From Rhodocyclaceae bacterium (GTDB lineage: Bacteria > Pseudomonadota > Gammaproteobacteria > Burkholderiales > Rhodocyclaceae), in NCBI GenBank assembly GCA_018261935.1, contig JAGTRP010000008.1, positions 124,001-188,000 of the forward strand: a stretch of DNA of 64,000 nucleotides. Direction: 5' to 3'. The number at the start of each line of letters is the position of its first letter. Positions within the stretch are counted from its first letter, which is position 1. The notes beneath the pieces were generated by a model. That model did not search any database. It was not told the DNA's origin and saw only the letters and a program-made list of their open reading frames with translations. The translations under genes and the position numbers were made by a program. Positions 48,583 to 57,678 of this stretch are shown piece by piece.

Positions 48583-50802
48583 TCAGAACCGGACGGTCAC
48601 CCCCGCATAGATGGAGCGGCCCATTCCCGGTACGGGAATGCCCCAGGGCGCGCCGGCGCCATTGAGGGACATGGTTCGCCCCTGGCCGATGTAGGCGCCC
48701 CCGAGCGGCGAGGCGTAGAACTTGTTGAGGGCGTTGTCGATACCCACATCGACGCGGTAGCTCTTGGCATCGTAGCTGCTCCGCAGGTTGAGGAGGCCGT
48801 AGCCCGAGGTCTTCATCTCGTTGCGCACCTGGGAGATGTGGTCCTTGCCGCTCACCAGAACTTCCTCCACCGTGTTGGTCCAGTTCCCCAGGCGATGTTC
48901 CAGGACGAAGCGGGCGTTCAGCGGCATGATGTTGTAGAGGTGGTCGTCGGAGCGGGTGTTCTTCCCGTTGACATAGCCGACCAGGGCCCGGCCGGTGAAC
49001 TCGCCGACCCCCTCGATCCGGCCGAGGGCCGCGAAGCCCGACAGGTCGAGGCCGTAGAGGCGGGCGTCCTGATTGACCAGCTGCAGGTAGTTGAACTGGT
49101 TGGCGGGACAGGCCGTGCGGCATCGGGCGTCGATGTAGTTCTCCACCTGGCTGTAGAAGGGGGCGACCCGGACGCCCCAGTCCCGGCGGCCGGCATCGTG
49201 CCAGTCGGCGGAGAGGCTGAGGGTGTGGGCCACTTCCGGCTTCAGGTTGATGTCGCCAATGTAGCCGTTGCCGTCGTTCAGCCAGTCGTTCATGGTCATG
49301 GCCATGCCGTTGGTGGACCAGGTGTAGCGCTCGTAGAGGCTGGGGGAGCGGGTCTTCCGGGAATAGCCGCCCTCGTAGGTCTGGCCGGCATCCGGGGTGT
49401 AGCGGGCCAAGGCCGAGAGATCGAGGTTGTCGTCGGTCTTGCGGCGGTTGGCGGCGTTGAAGCGGGCGGCGTCGGTGGCGTAGCTGGCCGTGGTGTTGTA
49501 ACCCTGTACCGTGCCGGCGTCCATTTTCACCGTGCTGCTGCGCACGCCCGCCAGGGTCATCCAGCGGGGCGACCACTGGGTCTCCAATTCGGCGAAGAGG
49601 TCGAAGCGGTCGCGCTTGCCGTCGTTGATGTTCCAGAAAGTGTTGGGGGACATCATCATGGAATTGGCCACCGGCACCCACCAATCGTCCAGCCGGTAGC
49701 GCTGGTATTCACCGCCCACCCGGACGAGATTTCCCTCGCCCAGCGGCACATCCGCCTTCACCGCGGCGCCGGTATTGCGGCCCCGGGTATCCATGGGCAT
49801 GCCCGCGATGTTGCCGGTGGCGCCGTACCAGTAGAGCTTGTCCTGGTCGAAGTCCATCTTGTGCCGGGTCCACTCGTTGTAGACGCGGGCCTGCAGGCTG
49901 CCCCAGTCGAATGAGCCGGTATAGCCCAGGTTGACCTGGGTGCTCCGGTTGCTGGTCATGTCCATGTGCTGGTTGGGGAAGCCCTGGAAGGGGACGCGCT
50001 GGAAGCCGACCTTGAGGGCGACAGTATGGTTGCCTTCCCGCATCGCCACGCCGAGGGCGTGGTTTTCGGTCTTGTAGGCGGAGGAGCCTACCTCGTCGCC
50101 GGCGATCCAGCGGCTGCCGTGGCGGAGCCCGGTGGCCTGGGTGCCTGGCTTGAACTCCTTGGCGGCCTTGTAGTTGTCCGATTGCGCTGTGGCGCCGTTG
50201 TAGGTGAAGCTCAGTCGGTCGTTGGCGACGGTGGCGCCGGCGTTGAAGCCGTAGGCGTCGCCGTTGGAGCGGTAGAAGGTTCCCGCCTCGCCGGTGGCGA
50301 GCAGGCCCTCGCCGGACTGGGCGAAGCGCGGTGCCTTGGAATTGACGACGATGGAACCGCCGATGCTGTCGCCGCCGACGCTCACGGGCGTCACCCCGGT
50401 ATAGACCTTCATGCTCTCCACATTGGTCGGATCGATGTAGGAGAGGGGCGGGTTCATGTGGTTGCCGCAGGCCGAGATGAGATCCATGCCATCCACCTGG
50501 ATGCGGTTGCGGTCATCGGCCAGGCCGTGGATGACCGGCAGGCTGGAAACGCCGCCCGCACCGGCCAGGGAGACGCCGGGGACGTTTTCCAGGAGCTGGG
50601 CGGTGTCGCTGGTGGAGGCGCGCTTGCCGGCGATGTCGTCGGCAGTCCGGGTTCCGGCGGCGGCCGGAAGGGGGATCGGCCGGGGGGCCTTGACCACCAC
50701 CTCGTCCATGGTTTGGGTGGGTTCGGCCAGGACGGGCGAGGCATTGGAAAAAACGGTGGCGACGGCCAGCGCCACAGCGCTGGGACGGAAACGGTTGTGC
50801 AT
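48583..50802 (-). CDS. OprC/NosA-like TonB-dependent copper receptor
   Basis: A 739-residue receptor with signal peptide (VALAVATVFSNASPVLA), TonB-box-like MDEVVVKAP, plug domain and barrel ending AGVTVRF. In the plug, SACGNHMNPPL gives Cys112-x3-Met116, matching the CxxxM copper site of Pseudomonas OprC, and a later HMDM (His279-Met282) could supply the remaining ligands. The surrounding DPTNVESMKVYTGVTPVSVGG is also typical of this group. OprC/NosA import copper and serve nitrous-oxide reductase assembly. The ATG at 50802 is clear. Divergent from another receptor across a palindrome-rich promoter region. Confidence 0.85.
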   Translation of the reverse strand: MHNRFRPSAVALAVATVFSNASPVLAEPTQTMDEVVVKAPRPIPLPAAAGTRTADDIAGKRASTSDTAQLLENVPGVSLAGAGGVSSLPVIHGLADDRNRIQVDGMDLISACGNHMNPPLSYIDPTNVESMKVYTGVTPVSVGGDSIGGSIVVNSKAPRFAQSGEGLLATGEAGTFYRSNGDAYGFNAGATVANDRLSFTYNGATAQSDNYKAAKEFKPGTQATGLRHGSRWIAGDEVGSSAYKTENHALGVAMREGNHTVALKVGFQRVPFQGFPNQHMDMTSNRSTQVNLGYTGSFDWGSLQARVYNEWTRHKMDFDQDKLYWYGATGNIAGMPMDTRGRNTGAAVKADVPLGEGNLVRVGGEYQRYRLDDWWVPVANSMMMSPNTFWNINDGKRDRFDLFAELETQWSPRWMTLAGVRSSTVKMDAGTVQGYNTTASYATDAARFNAANRRKTDDNLDLSALARYTPDAGQTYEGGYSRKTRSPSLYERYTWSTNGMAMTMNDWLNDGNGYIGDINLKPEVAHTLSLSADWHDAGRRDWGVRVAPFYSQVENYIDARCRTACPANQFNYLQLVNQDARLYGLDLSGFAALGRIEGVGEFTGRALVGYVNGKNTRSDDHLYNIMPLNARFVLEHRLGNWTNTVEEVLVSGKDHISQVRNEMKTSGYGLLNLRSSYDAKSYRVDVGIDNALNKFYASPLGGAYIGQGRTMSLNGAGAPWGIPVPGMGRSIYAGVTVRF

Positions 50803-50889
50803 GGAATTCCCCCTAGGAGTATGCGGCTTATGGGAAAGGAGGCCGCTCTTATTTGCGGGGGCGATTATGGGATTTCGGCCATGCCGGGA

Positions 50890-50944
50890 GAATGCGACAA
50901 ATTGCCGCAGCGACAACGGGTCGCAGAGGCAATTTGTCGCATTC
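50890..50944. promoter_or_regulatory. Triple palindromic operator between divergent receptor genes
   Basis: A 17-base arm (50890-50906) is perfectly inverted at 50928-50944. Each arm contains GCGACAAATTGC, and the 21-base spacer holds its own dyad GCGAC-AACGG-GTCGC (50910-50924). The same pattern, GCGAC-AAATT-GTCGC, recurs upstream of tonB at 61836-61850. The block ends 12 bases before the -35 of the plus-strand receptor, the place for an activator, and could cover the promoter of the minus-strand receptor. Confidence 0.75.
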
Positions 50945-50955
50945 CCTAGGCCTTT

Positions 50956-50985
50956 TTGCATAGCTAACATCTGCCCGCCTATAAA
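50956..50985 (+). promoter_or_regulatory. Promoter for the plus-strand TonB receptor
   Basis: TTGCAT (50956-50961) and TATAAA (50980-50985) are spaced by 18 bases. The start would lie near 50992, leaving a short leader that includes GGGGAGCAGCAG before the ATG at 51009. Confidence 0.6.
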
Positions 50986-51008
50986 AACAGCATTACGGGG
51001 AGCAGCAG

Positions 51009-53303
51009 ATGTCACAGGGGCATGCCTTGCCTTTCGCCCGCCGGATCATTCCGTCGGTTCTTCTCATCCTCTCGCCGTTCGCCGGGGCCCAGGACCGGGT
51101 CCTCGACACGGTGACCGTCTCTTCCTCCACCATCGACGACCGCTTCGACGGCCGGCGGGGCGAGCCCTCCTCGGTGGCCGAAATCAGCGGCAAGACCGTG
51201 GACCAGCGCCGGCCGACCAACATGATCGAGGTGCTGCAGTCCATTCCCGGGGTGACGGCGGACGTGTCCTCCGGGGACGAGCTCAAGATCAAGTTCCGGG
51301 GCGTCGAGAATCAGCTCTACATGGGCGAGAAGCCCGGGGTGGCCATCGTCATCGACGGGGTGCCGGTGTTCGAGCGCACCGGCAAGGTCAATATCGACCT
51401 CGACAACATCGAGTCCATCAAGGTCATCAAGGGCGGCGCTTCCTACCTCTTCGGCGAGGATGCCCTGGCCGGCGCGGTGGTCATCACCACCAAGCGGGGC
51501 GCCAAGTACGCCGGCGTCACCACCAGCCTGGACGCCGGCAGCTGGAACTACCAGCGCCAGCTCCTGCGGGCCGGCCTGGCGGGTAGCTGGGGCTCGGGCC
51601 ACGTGCAGGCCACCCACCGGGAGACCGACGACTACTATTTCCAGTCGGGCTACCGTACCGACTACCTGGACGGGTCGCTACGCTTCAACCTGACCGACAA
51701 CAGCGACCTCACCGTCAATTTCGAGAATTCCGAGCGCCAGAAGGACAAGCACGGCAACGTCACCGGCGCCACCCAGGCCCGGGTCGATCCCCGGGGCACC
51801 CTGGGGCGGGACTATGCCCGGAAATTCAATGTGGACCTGCAGAAGCTGAACGCCACCTATGCCCACGACCTGGGGAACGGCAGCAACCTCCTGGCCACCG
51901 TCTACCAGTACAAGGACCACACCACCTTCTGGTCGGCGCCCCTGAGATATTCGACCACCGGGGCGGCGGTCACCGACATCAACGCCTATACCACCCTCAA
52001 CAACTACCATCAGACCCAGAACGGCGCCAAGGCCGAGTGGCGGGGGCAGGGCGGGCAGATGGCGTGGATGGGCGGGGCGGACCTGCGCCGCAACGAGTAC
52101 CTGAACCTCAACACCGCCCTGCGCGCCTACTGTTCCCGTCCCGGAGCCGGCTGCCCGGTGACCGCGGCGGGCACCGTCTTCCAGAACGACAAGACCCTGG
52201 AATCGGTCGAGGCGGCCTACGGCGAGCTGAAATGGGCCCCGGTCACCGACTGGGTGTTCACCGGCAACCTGCGCAGCGACCAGATCGACCTCGACTACCG
52301 CGGTGCCCCGAACGACGAGAATCCCTCCTCGGTGCGGCTGAGCAAGAGCTTCAACGCCCTTTCCTGGCGCCTCGGCAGCAACTGGCAGGCGCGGCCGGAA
52401 ACCAACCTGTTCGCCAACATCTCCACCGGCTTCCGCACCCCGACTGTGGCGCAGCTCTTCGGCGGCAGCATTTCCCCGACCGGCGGCAAGACCCGCAACA
52501 ACGAGAACCTGAAACCCGAGACCTCCATGAACTACGAAGTGGGGGTCAATGGCGACTACCAGATCCTGGGTCTCGGGTTCAATGTCCAGACCAGCCTGTT
52601 CCGCATCGACCGCAAGGACTTCATCATGTCGGTCAACGGCGACTACGGCACCAGCACCACGACCCTGCAGCAGTACTACGACAACATCGGCGGGGTGCGC
52701 AACCAGGGCCTGGAACTGGCCCTCAAGACCGACCCCCGGCGGGAGTGGGGCCTGGATGTGGCCTATACCTTCGTGGATGCCCGGTTCACCAGCTACAACA
52801 ACCTGAACCGTACCCTGGGCAATTCCTACGCCAACTGCACCACCGGGTCCGGCGCCTTCAATCCGGCCACCGCCTGCCGTATCGTCCGCTCCAGCGCCAC
52901 CGGCCACCGGGTTCCCCGGGTGGCCCGCAACAGCGTCTTCGCCACCCTGCACTGGCGTCCCCGTCCCGGCCTGCGCATCGATACGGAAATGGATGCCAAG
53001 GAATGGTCCTACGCCGACGAGATCAACCAGGAGAAGCTGCCCGGCCGCACCCTCTTCAACCTGGCCGCCTACTACGACCTGGACAGCGGCAAGACCACCT
53101 TCCTGGGCGGCAAGTGGTCCTTCTTCGCCCGGGTGGATAACCTCTTCGACCGCAAGTACTGGCAGACGGCCCGGGGCACCAACGACGCCACCGGCTACCT
53201 GCCCGGCATGACCTCCTACAACGGCGTCTACAACGCCGAGGACCTTTCCATCATCGTCGGCAAGCCCCGCTTCTGGACGGCGGGCCTGACGGCCACCTTC
53301 TGA
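51009..53303 (+). CDS. TonB-dependent outer membrane receptor
   Basis: A 764-residue receptor with signal peptide (IIPSVLLILSPFAGA), TonB-box-like LDTVTVSSS, plug (MIEVLQSIPGVTADVSS, IESIKVIKGGASYLFGEDALAGAVVITTKRG) and a barrel ending in an LTATF strand. No CxxxM site is seen. It starts a plus-strand operon with a periplasmic DUF4198-like protein, a membrane ferredoxin and a CcdA-like protein, and shares an operator with the copper receptor. A metal-chelate substrate is likely but not identified. Confidence 0.88.
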   Translation: MSQGHALPFARRIIPSVLLILSPFAGAQDRVLDTVTVSSSTIDDRFDGRRGEPSSVAEISGKTVDQRRPTNMIEVLQSIPGVTADVSSGDELKIKFRGVENQLYMGEKPGVAIVIDGVPVFERTGKVNIDLDNIESIKVIKGGASYLFGEDALAGAVVITTKRGAKYAGVTTSLDAGSWNYQRQLLRAGLAGSWGSGHVQATHRETDDYYFQSGYRTDYLDGSLRFNLTDNSDLTVNFENSERQKDKHGNVTGATQARVDPRGTLGRDYARKFNVDLQKLNATYAHDLGNGSNLLATVYQYKDHTTFWSAPLRYSTTGAAVTDINAYTTLNNYHQTQNGAKAEWRGQGGQMAWMGGADLRRNEYLNLNTALRAYCSRPGAGCPVTAAGTVFQNDKTLESVEAAYGELKWAPVTDWVFTGNLRSDQIDLDYRGAPNDENPSSVRLSKSFNALSWRLGSNWQARPETNLFANISTGFRTPTVAQLFGGSISPTGGKTRNNENLKPETSMNYEVGVNGDYQILGLGFNVQTSLFRIDRKDFIMSVNGDYGTSTTTLQQYYDNIGGVRNQGLELALKTDPRREWGLDVAYTFVDARFTSYNNLNRTLGNSYANCTTGSGAFNPATACRIVRSSATGHRVPRVARNSVFATLHWRPRPGLRIDTEMDAKEWSYADEINQEKLPGRTLFNLAAYYDLDSGKTTFLGGKWSFFARVDNLFDRKYWQTARGTNDATGYLPGMTSYNGVYNAEDLSIIVGKPRFWTAGLTATF

Positions 53304-53313
53304 GGAGGCTTCC

Positions 53314-54189
53314 ATGACCAGAAAACCGATACTCCTCCTGGCCCTGCTGCTGGCGGCCGGCGCGATGCCGGCCCGGGCGGCGGCCCCCTTAGAGCATGCC
53401 CACCCTGGCCCGGCGGCAGAGGCCGGCGCCCCATCGGAAACCCGGGGCCGGGCTGTCCGGGCTCCCGATTGGACCAGCGCGCCCCTGCTCCTCCCGGCAG
53501 GGGGCATGGGCCGGGGCAACGGGCGCTTCTCTCCCCAGAACCTGGCGGCGGAGACCATCGAGGTCTACGGCCCCGGGGCTGTCACCGAAGCCCAGGGCTT
53601 CCCCGTCGCCAACGGTGTCGCCGCCATCACCCCCGCCGATCCCAAGGTCGGCAACTACCAGTGGCTGACGGCCCGGGAGCACCGCCCCGGTGAGGAAAGG
53701 CTGGCATCCACCGCCTGGTATGTCAGCAATCCGGGGCCGGCCCCCACCGGCCTGATGGCCGCCTCCCGCCCCGGGTTGGCCATCGTTCCCCGCTTGCCCC
53801 GGGAGCATGCCGGCTACCGGGAAGGGGAGAAGTGGGACTTCCAGGTCCGCTTCGACGGGCAGCCGGTGCCCGATGCGGTCCTCTCCCTGGAAACGGAGTT
53901 CGGCACCCGCACCCGGGGCATCGCCGATGCCAACGGGGTCACGACCCTGGTCTTCCCCCGGGATTTCGATCCCGCCAAGCTGGCCGGCAACGGCCACGCC
54001 CGGCCCAGCGGCCGCTTCGTGGTTTCGGCCATGCAGGAACGGGACGGCGTCCGCCACGTCAGCGCCTTCAACGGCACCTATGCTCCTGAACCCGGGCGCA
54101 GCCGCGACCTCATGGCCGGCGCCGGCTTCCTGCTGCTCGGCATGGCCGCGGCGGCTCCCCTGCTGCGCCGCGGCGAGGAGAAACAATGA
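53314..54189 (+). CDS. Periplasmic protein with C-terminal anchor, DUF4198-like
   Basis: A 291-residue protein with signal peptide (ILLLALLLAAGAMPARA). A His-containing N-terminus (LEHAHPGPAAE) is followed by beta-rich domains (KWDFQVRFDGQPVPDAVLSLETEFG and NGVTTLVFPRDFD). A C-terminal transmembrane helix (LMAGAGFLLLGMAAAAPLL) ends in Arg. Such Ig-like proteins beside metal receptors resemble DUF4198/NikM-type components. It begins ten bases after the receptor stop and overlaps the ferredoxin gene by four bases. The family match is moderate. Confidence 0.65.
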   Translation: MTRKPILLLALLLAAGAMPARAAAPLEHAHPGPAAEAGAPSETRGRAVRAPDWTSAPLLLPAGGMGRGNGRFSPQNLAAETIEVYGPGAVTEAQGFPVANGVAAITPADPKVGNYQWLTAREHRPGEERLASTAWYVSNPGPAPTGLMAASRPGLAIVPRLPREHAGYREGEKWDFQVRFDGQPVPDAVLSLETEFGTRTRGIADANGVTTLVFPRDFDPAKLAGNGHARPSGRFVVSAMQERDGVRHVSAFNGTYAPEPGRSRDLMAGAGFLLLGMAAAAPLLRRGEEKQ

Positions 54190-55232
54190 TGTTCAGCCCA
54201 TCCTTCCCCCTTTCCCGGCTGCGCTTGGCAGTCCAGATCCTGACCCTGTTCCTCACCGTCTGGGGCGGCAATCTGGTCGGCTATTACATGGCCGACAAGC
54301 TCTCCCAGGCGCTGCCGGCCCTGTCCTGCGCCTACGACCAGCAGAACGGCGGCTACTGCATCCTGGTGAGCCTCCAGCACCAGCTCGACCACCGGATCGG
54401 CGAAGCCCTGGCCAAGGCCCATCAGGTTACCTGGCAGATCCTGCTGCCCCTGTTCTTCACCCTCCTGTCCTTCATGGCCTTCTTCGTGGTCCTGGGCAAG
54501 GCCTTCTGCGGCTGGGTCTGCCCCCTCGGCACCCTGCAGGACTGGCTGAACCGCCTCGGCCGCCGCTTCAACCGGCCCCAGCGGGAGTTGGGCAGCGACC
54601 GGGTGGGCAAGGTGCGGGCTGTGAAGTGGCTGATGCTCCTCGGCCTTGTCCTCGCCCTGCCGCTCCTCACCGGCCTGGGCGTTACTCCCCATGCCCTGGG
54701 CAATCCCTACTGCGACGTCTGCCCCTCCCGCATCGCCACCACGCTCCTCACCGGCAACCCCGGCGAGCTGGCGCTGAATACCGGCGACGGCTGGCGCTTC
54801 GCCCTCGGGGCCATCGCCAACACCCTGGTCGGCTTCATCCTGGTCGCCTCCCTGGCGAGCCGCCAGCCCTTCTGCCGCATCTGCCCGCTGCTGGCCTTCA
54901 ACGCCCTGTTCCAGCGCCTGTCCCTGGCTCGGCTGAGCAAGCGCCAGCACGACAAGTGCGGGCAATGCGGCATCTGCGCCAAGGCCTGCCCCATGGAGAT
55001 TTCCGAAATCGCCAGGGAGCACGGCGCCAAGGCCTTCCACGAGGACTGCACCCTGTGCGGCCGCTGCGCCGAGTTCTGCCCGGAGGATGGCGTCATTGCC
55101 CTGAAATGGGGGCCGCTGTCCCTGTTCCGGTCCTCCCGGGACTACTACCGGGAGCGGGTCCGGGCCGAGCTGCCGGATGGCACCGTCAAGCCGGTGAAAT
55201 TCCACAAGAAGCCGGCCTCGCCCGATGCCTGA
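54186..55232 (+). CDS. Membrane ferredoxin of NapH/CcoG/NosR-C type
   Basis: A 348-residue membrane iron-sulphur protein. Five or so transmembrane helices carry FCGWVCPLGTLQDW, YCDVCPSR and FCRICPLL cysteine motifs. Near the C-terminus are two classical 4Fe-4S motifs, CGQCGICAKACP and CTLCGRCAEFCP. The layout matches NapH, CcoG and the NosR C-terminal half, which pass electrons across the membrane; CcoG has been shown to reduce Cu(II). In a copper-receptor operon a metal-reducing role is attractive but inferred. It overlaps the next gene by eight bases. Confidence 0.85.
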   Translation: MMFSPSFPLSRLRLAVQILTLFLTVWGGNLVGYYMADKLSQALPALSCAYDQQNGGYCILVSLQHQLDHRIGEALAKAHQVTWQILLPLFFTLLSFMAFFVVLGKAFCGWVCPLGTLQDWLNRLGRRFNRPQRELGSDRVGKVRAVKWLMLLGLVLALPLLTGLGVTPHALGNPYCDVCPSRIATTLLTGNPGELALNTGDGWRFALGAIANTLVGFILVASLASRQPFCRICPLLAFNALFQRLSLARLSKRQHDKCGQCGICAKACPMEISEIAREHGAKAFHEDCTLCGRCAEFCPEDGVIALKWGPLSLFRSSRDYYRERVRAELPDGTVKPVKFHKKPASPDA

Positions 55233-55971
55233 TCCGGCGGTCTCCTATGTCAGCGTCTGGCTCCTGGGGGTCTCCCTGGGGCTGACGGCCTGCACGGTGA
55301 CCTGCCTGCCCTTCATCGGCACCTGGGTTCTCGGCAGGAACTCGGCCGGAGCCGGCTCCCTGGCCGATGCCCTGTCTTTCCTCGGCGGCCGGCTGGTGGC
55401 CTACGGCCTCCTCGGGGCCGCCGCCGCGGCCTTGGGGTCCTGGTTCCTGGAGCAACTGGCTACCGGCTGGGGCAATGCCGTCATCGGCCTGGTCAGTCTC
55501 GGCGCCGGACTGGTCCTGGCCCTGCCACGGCGCGAGGGGACCGGATGCGGCGTCCGCCGGCTGGCGGGGCGCTCTTCGCCCTTCCTCATGGGAGTCGCCC
55601 TCACCCTCATTCCCTGCGCCCCCCTGGCGACCCTGCTGGCCACCTGCGCGGCGGCCGGCAGCGCCGGGGCGGGATGGCTGCTGGGCAGCACCTTCGGGCT
55701 GGGGACGCTCCTGAGCCCCATGCTGGTGCTGATCCCGGCTACCGGCGGCTTCGGGCGCCGGCTGGCGGCCCGCAACCCCTGGCTGACCCTGTGGCTGCGC
55801 TTGGGCGCGGCGGGGGTGCTGGTCGCCCTGGGGGGGCGGCGGCTCGCGTTGGTGGATGCCGCCCTGGCCGGGTGGGCCGTCCTGGCCGCCGTGCTGATCG
55901 GGGCGGCCCTGGGTTTTCTGCGCACCCGCCGACGGGGCGGCATCGTCATCCCCATCCTGCCGGCGGCCTGA
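55225..55971 (+). CDS. CcdA/UreH-like transmembrane protein
   Basis: A 248-residue protein with six hydrophobic segments. The first two helices contain LTACTVTCLPFIG and the fourth contains ALTLIPCAPLATLLATC, giving paired cysteines like those of CcdA/DsbD-type electron carriers. It also resembles the UreH-like transmembrane domain (PF13386) found near copper genes. A role in passing reducing equivalents to the TlpA-like thioredoxin encoded convergently next door is inferred. Confidence 0.72.
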   Translation: MPDPAVSYVSVWLLGVSLGLTACTVTCLPFIGTWVLGRNSAGAGSLADALSFLGGRLVAYGLLGAAAAALGSWFLEQLATGWGNAVIGLVSLGAGLVLALPRREGTGCGVRRLAGRSSPFLMGVALTLIPCAPLATLLATCAAAGSAGAGWLLGSTFGLGTLLSPMLVLIPATGGFGRRLAARNPWLTLWLRLGAAGVLVALGGRRLALVDAALAGWAVLAAVLIGAALGFLRTRRRGGIVIPILPAA

Positions 55972-55990
55972 GGGCCCGGGCGGACGGCGT

Positions 55991-56461
55991 TCAGCGCGGA
56001 GTCAGGCCCAAGCGGCTGCGCAGGGCGGCCTCGTCGAGGACCCCGGAAACCGCCGTCCGGCCGCCCTTGCCGTCCAGGAACAGGGTGCGGGGCAATTCGC
56101 CGCGCCAGGCCGGGTCGAGGGCGTAGGCCAGGGCTTCGGGCATATCGCTGCCGTAGGCGTAGCGCGTCCCCTGGATGCCGGCGGCGTCCAGCATTTTGGC
56201 GTGGTCCGGGGATTCGGGTTCGGTGGCTACGGTCACCACCTGGAACGGCCCGCTGCTCCGGGACAGGTCGGCGAGCAGGCGAAGATTTTTCTTGCAGTGC
56301 ACGCAGTCGGAAGACCACAAGGCAATGACCGTGGGTCGGCTGTGGGCGGCGGGGTCCACAAGGCGGCGGGCGGCGGCCCGGTCCAGGGCGGTGAAGCCGG
56401 CGGCGCCGGCGGCATGGCAGAAGAGGAAGGCCGCGGCGGCGGCCGTCAGGGTCTTGATCAT
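55991..56461 (-). CDS. TlpA-like periplasmic thioredoxin
   Basis: A 156-residue exported thioredoxin-fold protein. The signal peptide ends HAAGA and the redox motif is Cys53-Val-His-Cys56 in ALWSSDCVHCKKN. A cis-proline region (GELPRTLFLDGKGG) is present. Such proteins reduce cysteines of copper chaperones or cytochromes. It overlaps the BNR-protein gene by four bases and converges with the CcdA-like gene across 19 bases. Confidence 0.85.
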   Translation of the reverse strand: MIKTLTAAAAAFLFCHAAGAAGFTALDRAAARRLVDPAAHSRPTVIALWSSDCVHCKKNLRLLADLSRSSGPFQVVTVATEPESPDHAKMLDAAGIQGTRYAYGSDMPEALAYALDPAWRGELPRTLFLDGKGGRTAVSGVLDEAALRSRLGLTPR

Positions 56462-57678
56462 GGCAGGGGATAGAGGCGGAAGCCTTCGTTGGCGGTGCGC
56501 CAGAAGGCATAGAGGGCGTCGGCCTTGGCGATGACCCGGGGCTGGTCCGAGGCGCCGTCGGTGGCGGCTAGGTCCCGGGGGGCGAAAGTCAGGCCGCCGT
56601 CGCTGGAGACCAGGGCATGGAGCCGGGTCCGCTCGCCGTCGAATTCCTTCCAGGCGATGGCGAGGTGGCGGCCGGCGGCGGCGATATCGGCGTGGGCGGC
56701 CTGGGGGCCGCCGACGGTGCGCTGGCCCTCCACCGCCAGGGCATCGCCCTGGGAGCGCAGGCGGCCGTAGTAGATATGTCCTTCGCCGTCCTTCTGGTTG
56801 AACCACACCGCATGCCGGACCCCCTGTCCATCGACGGCCAGGGCCGGCCCGTGGTGGGGGCAGGCGTCGATCCGCCAGCGGTCGAAGGTGGCCCGCAGCA
56901 CCGCTTCCGGCCTGCCGTCCGGCCCCAGGCGGGCGAGGGCGTGGTCCCGCTCGTTGGGCTCGAAGACGTGGCGCCAGAGGAGGAGGGGGGCGCCGTCGGC
57001 GTCCCGGGCGACGGCGACGCGGCAGCATTCGCAGGAATGGTCGGCGATCTTCGATTCCGGCTTGAAGCTGCGGCCGCCGTCGTCGGAAACGGCGCTGTAG
57101 ATGGCGGCGCCGCGATAGGGCTGCTTCGCCGCCCTGGCCGCTTCGCCATCCCGCTTGTCGATCCAGGCCAGCAGCACCCGGCCGTCGGCATCCGCGGTCA
57201 GGGACTCGAAACGGTGGGTGATCTCCGCCCGGTCCCGGTGCACGGTGATGGGGGCGTCGAAATGCCGGCCGTCGTCAGAACGGGCGAAGCGGATTTCGCC
57301 GGTAAAGGGCTTGCCGAGGGGCCGGGTCCAGCTCACCAGCAGGCTGCCCTGGGGGCCGAAGGCGATCTTGGGGCGGTTCTCGCCATCCGCCGAGATCGGC
57401 TCCGGCTGCTCGTTCACGGCGATGTCGGGAGAGTAGGTCTTGCCCTCGTCGTCGGAAAAGCGCAATTGCACCCGGCCGTCCCGGACGTGGGCCAGCCACA
57501 GCCGGCCCTTGGCGTCGAAAGCAGCGGAGGCCGCTGGCTGTGGCTTCTGGCTCATCTCCTGCCACAGGCGGCCCATGTCCGGCTTGGGCGCATGCTGGGC
57601 GTGATCCTGGGCCGGGGCCGCCGGGCAGAACAGGGCCAGGGCCGCCCAGAGGACGGAGAGGCGCCGGGGGATCACCAT
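56458..57678 (-). CDS. BNR-repeat (sialidase-fold) exported protein with CxCC motif
   Basis: A 406-residue protein with signal peptide (LSVLWAALALFCPAAPA) and an N-terminal DHAQHAPKPDM stretch. Several Asp-box-like repeats (FSDDEGKTYSPD, RSDDGRHFDAP, SDDGGRSFKPE, SSDGGLTFAP) indicate a six-bladed propeller. A conserved-looking cluster DHSCECCRV places Cys216, Cys218 and Cys219 together, with CPHHG further on, a likely metal site. It lacks sialidase catalytic features I could identify, so a metal-related role is more credible. Its ATG overlaps the receptor stop. Confidence 0.75.
   Translation of the reverse strand: MVIPRRLSVLWAALALFCPAAPAQDHAQHAPKPDMGRLWQEMSQKPQPAASAAFDAKGRLWLAHVRDGRVQLRFSDDEGKTYSPDIAVNEQPEPISADGENRPKIAFGPQGSLLVSWTRPLGKPFTGEIRFARSDDGRHFDAPITVHRDRAEITHRFESLTADADGRVLLAWIDKRDGEAARAAKQPYRGAAIYSAVSDDGGRSFKPESKIADHSCECCRVAVARDADGAPLLLWRHVFEPNERDHALARLGPDGRPEAVLRATFDRWRIDACPHHGPALAVDGQGVRHAVWFNQKDGEGHIYYGRLRSQGDALAVEGQRTVGGPQAAHADIAAAGRHLAIAWKEFDGERTRLHALVSSDGGLTFAPRDLAATDGASDQPRVIAKADALYAFWRTANEGFRLYPLP

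Noticed and set aside
56458-57678. Sialidase
   Set aside because: Asp-box repeats define only the propeller fold; I could not find the Arg triad and the gene sits in a metal-uptake cluster.
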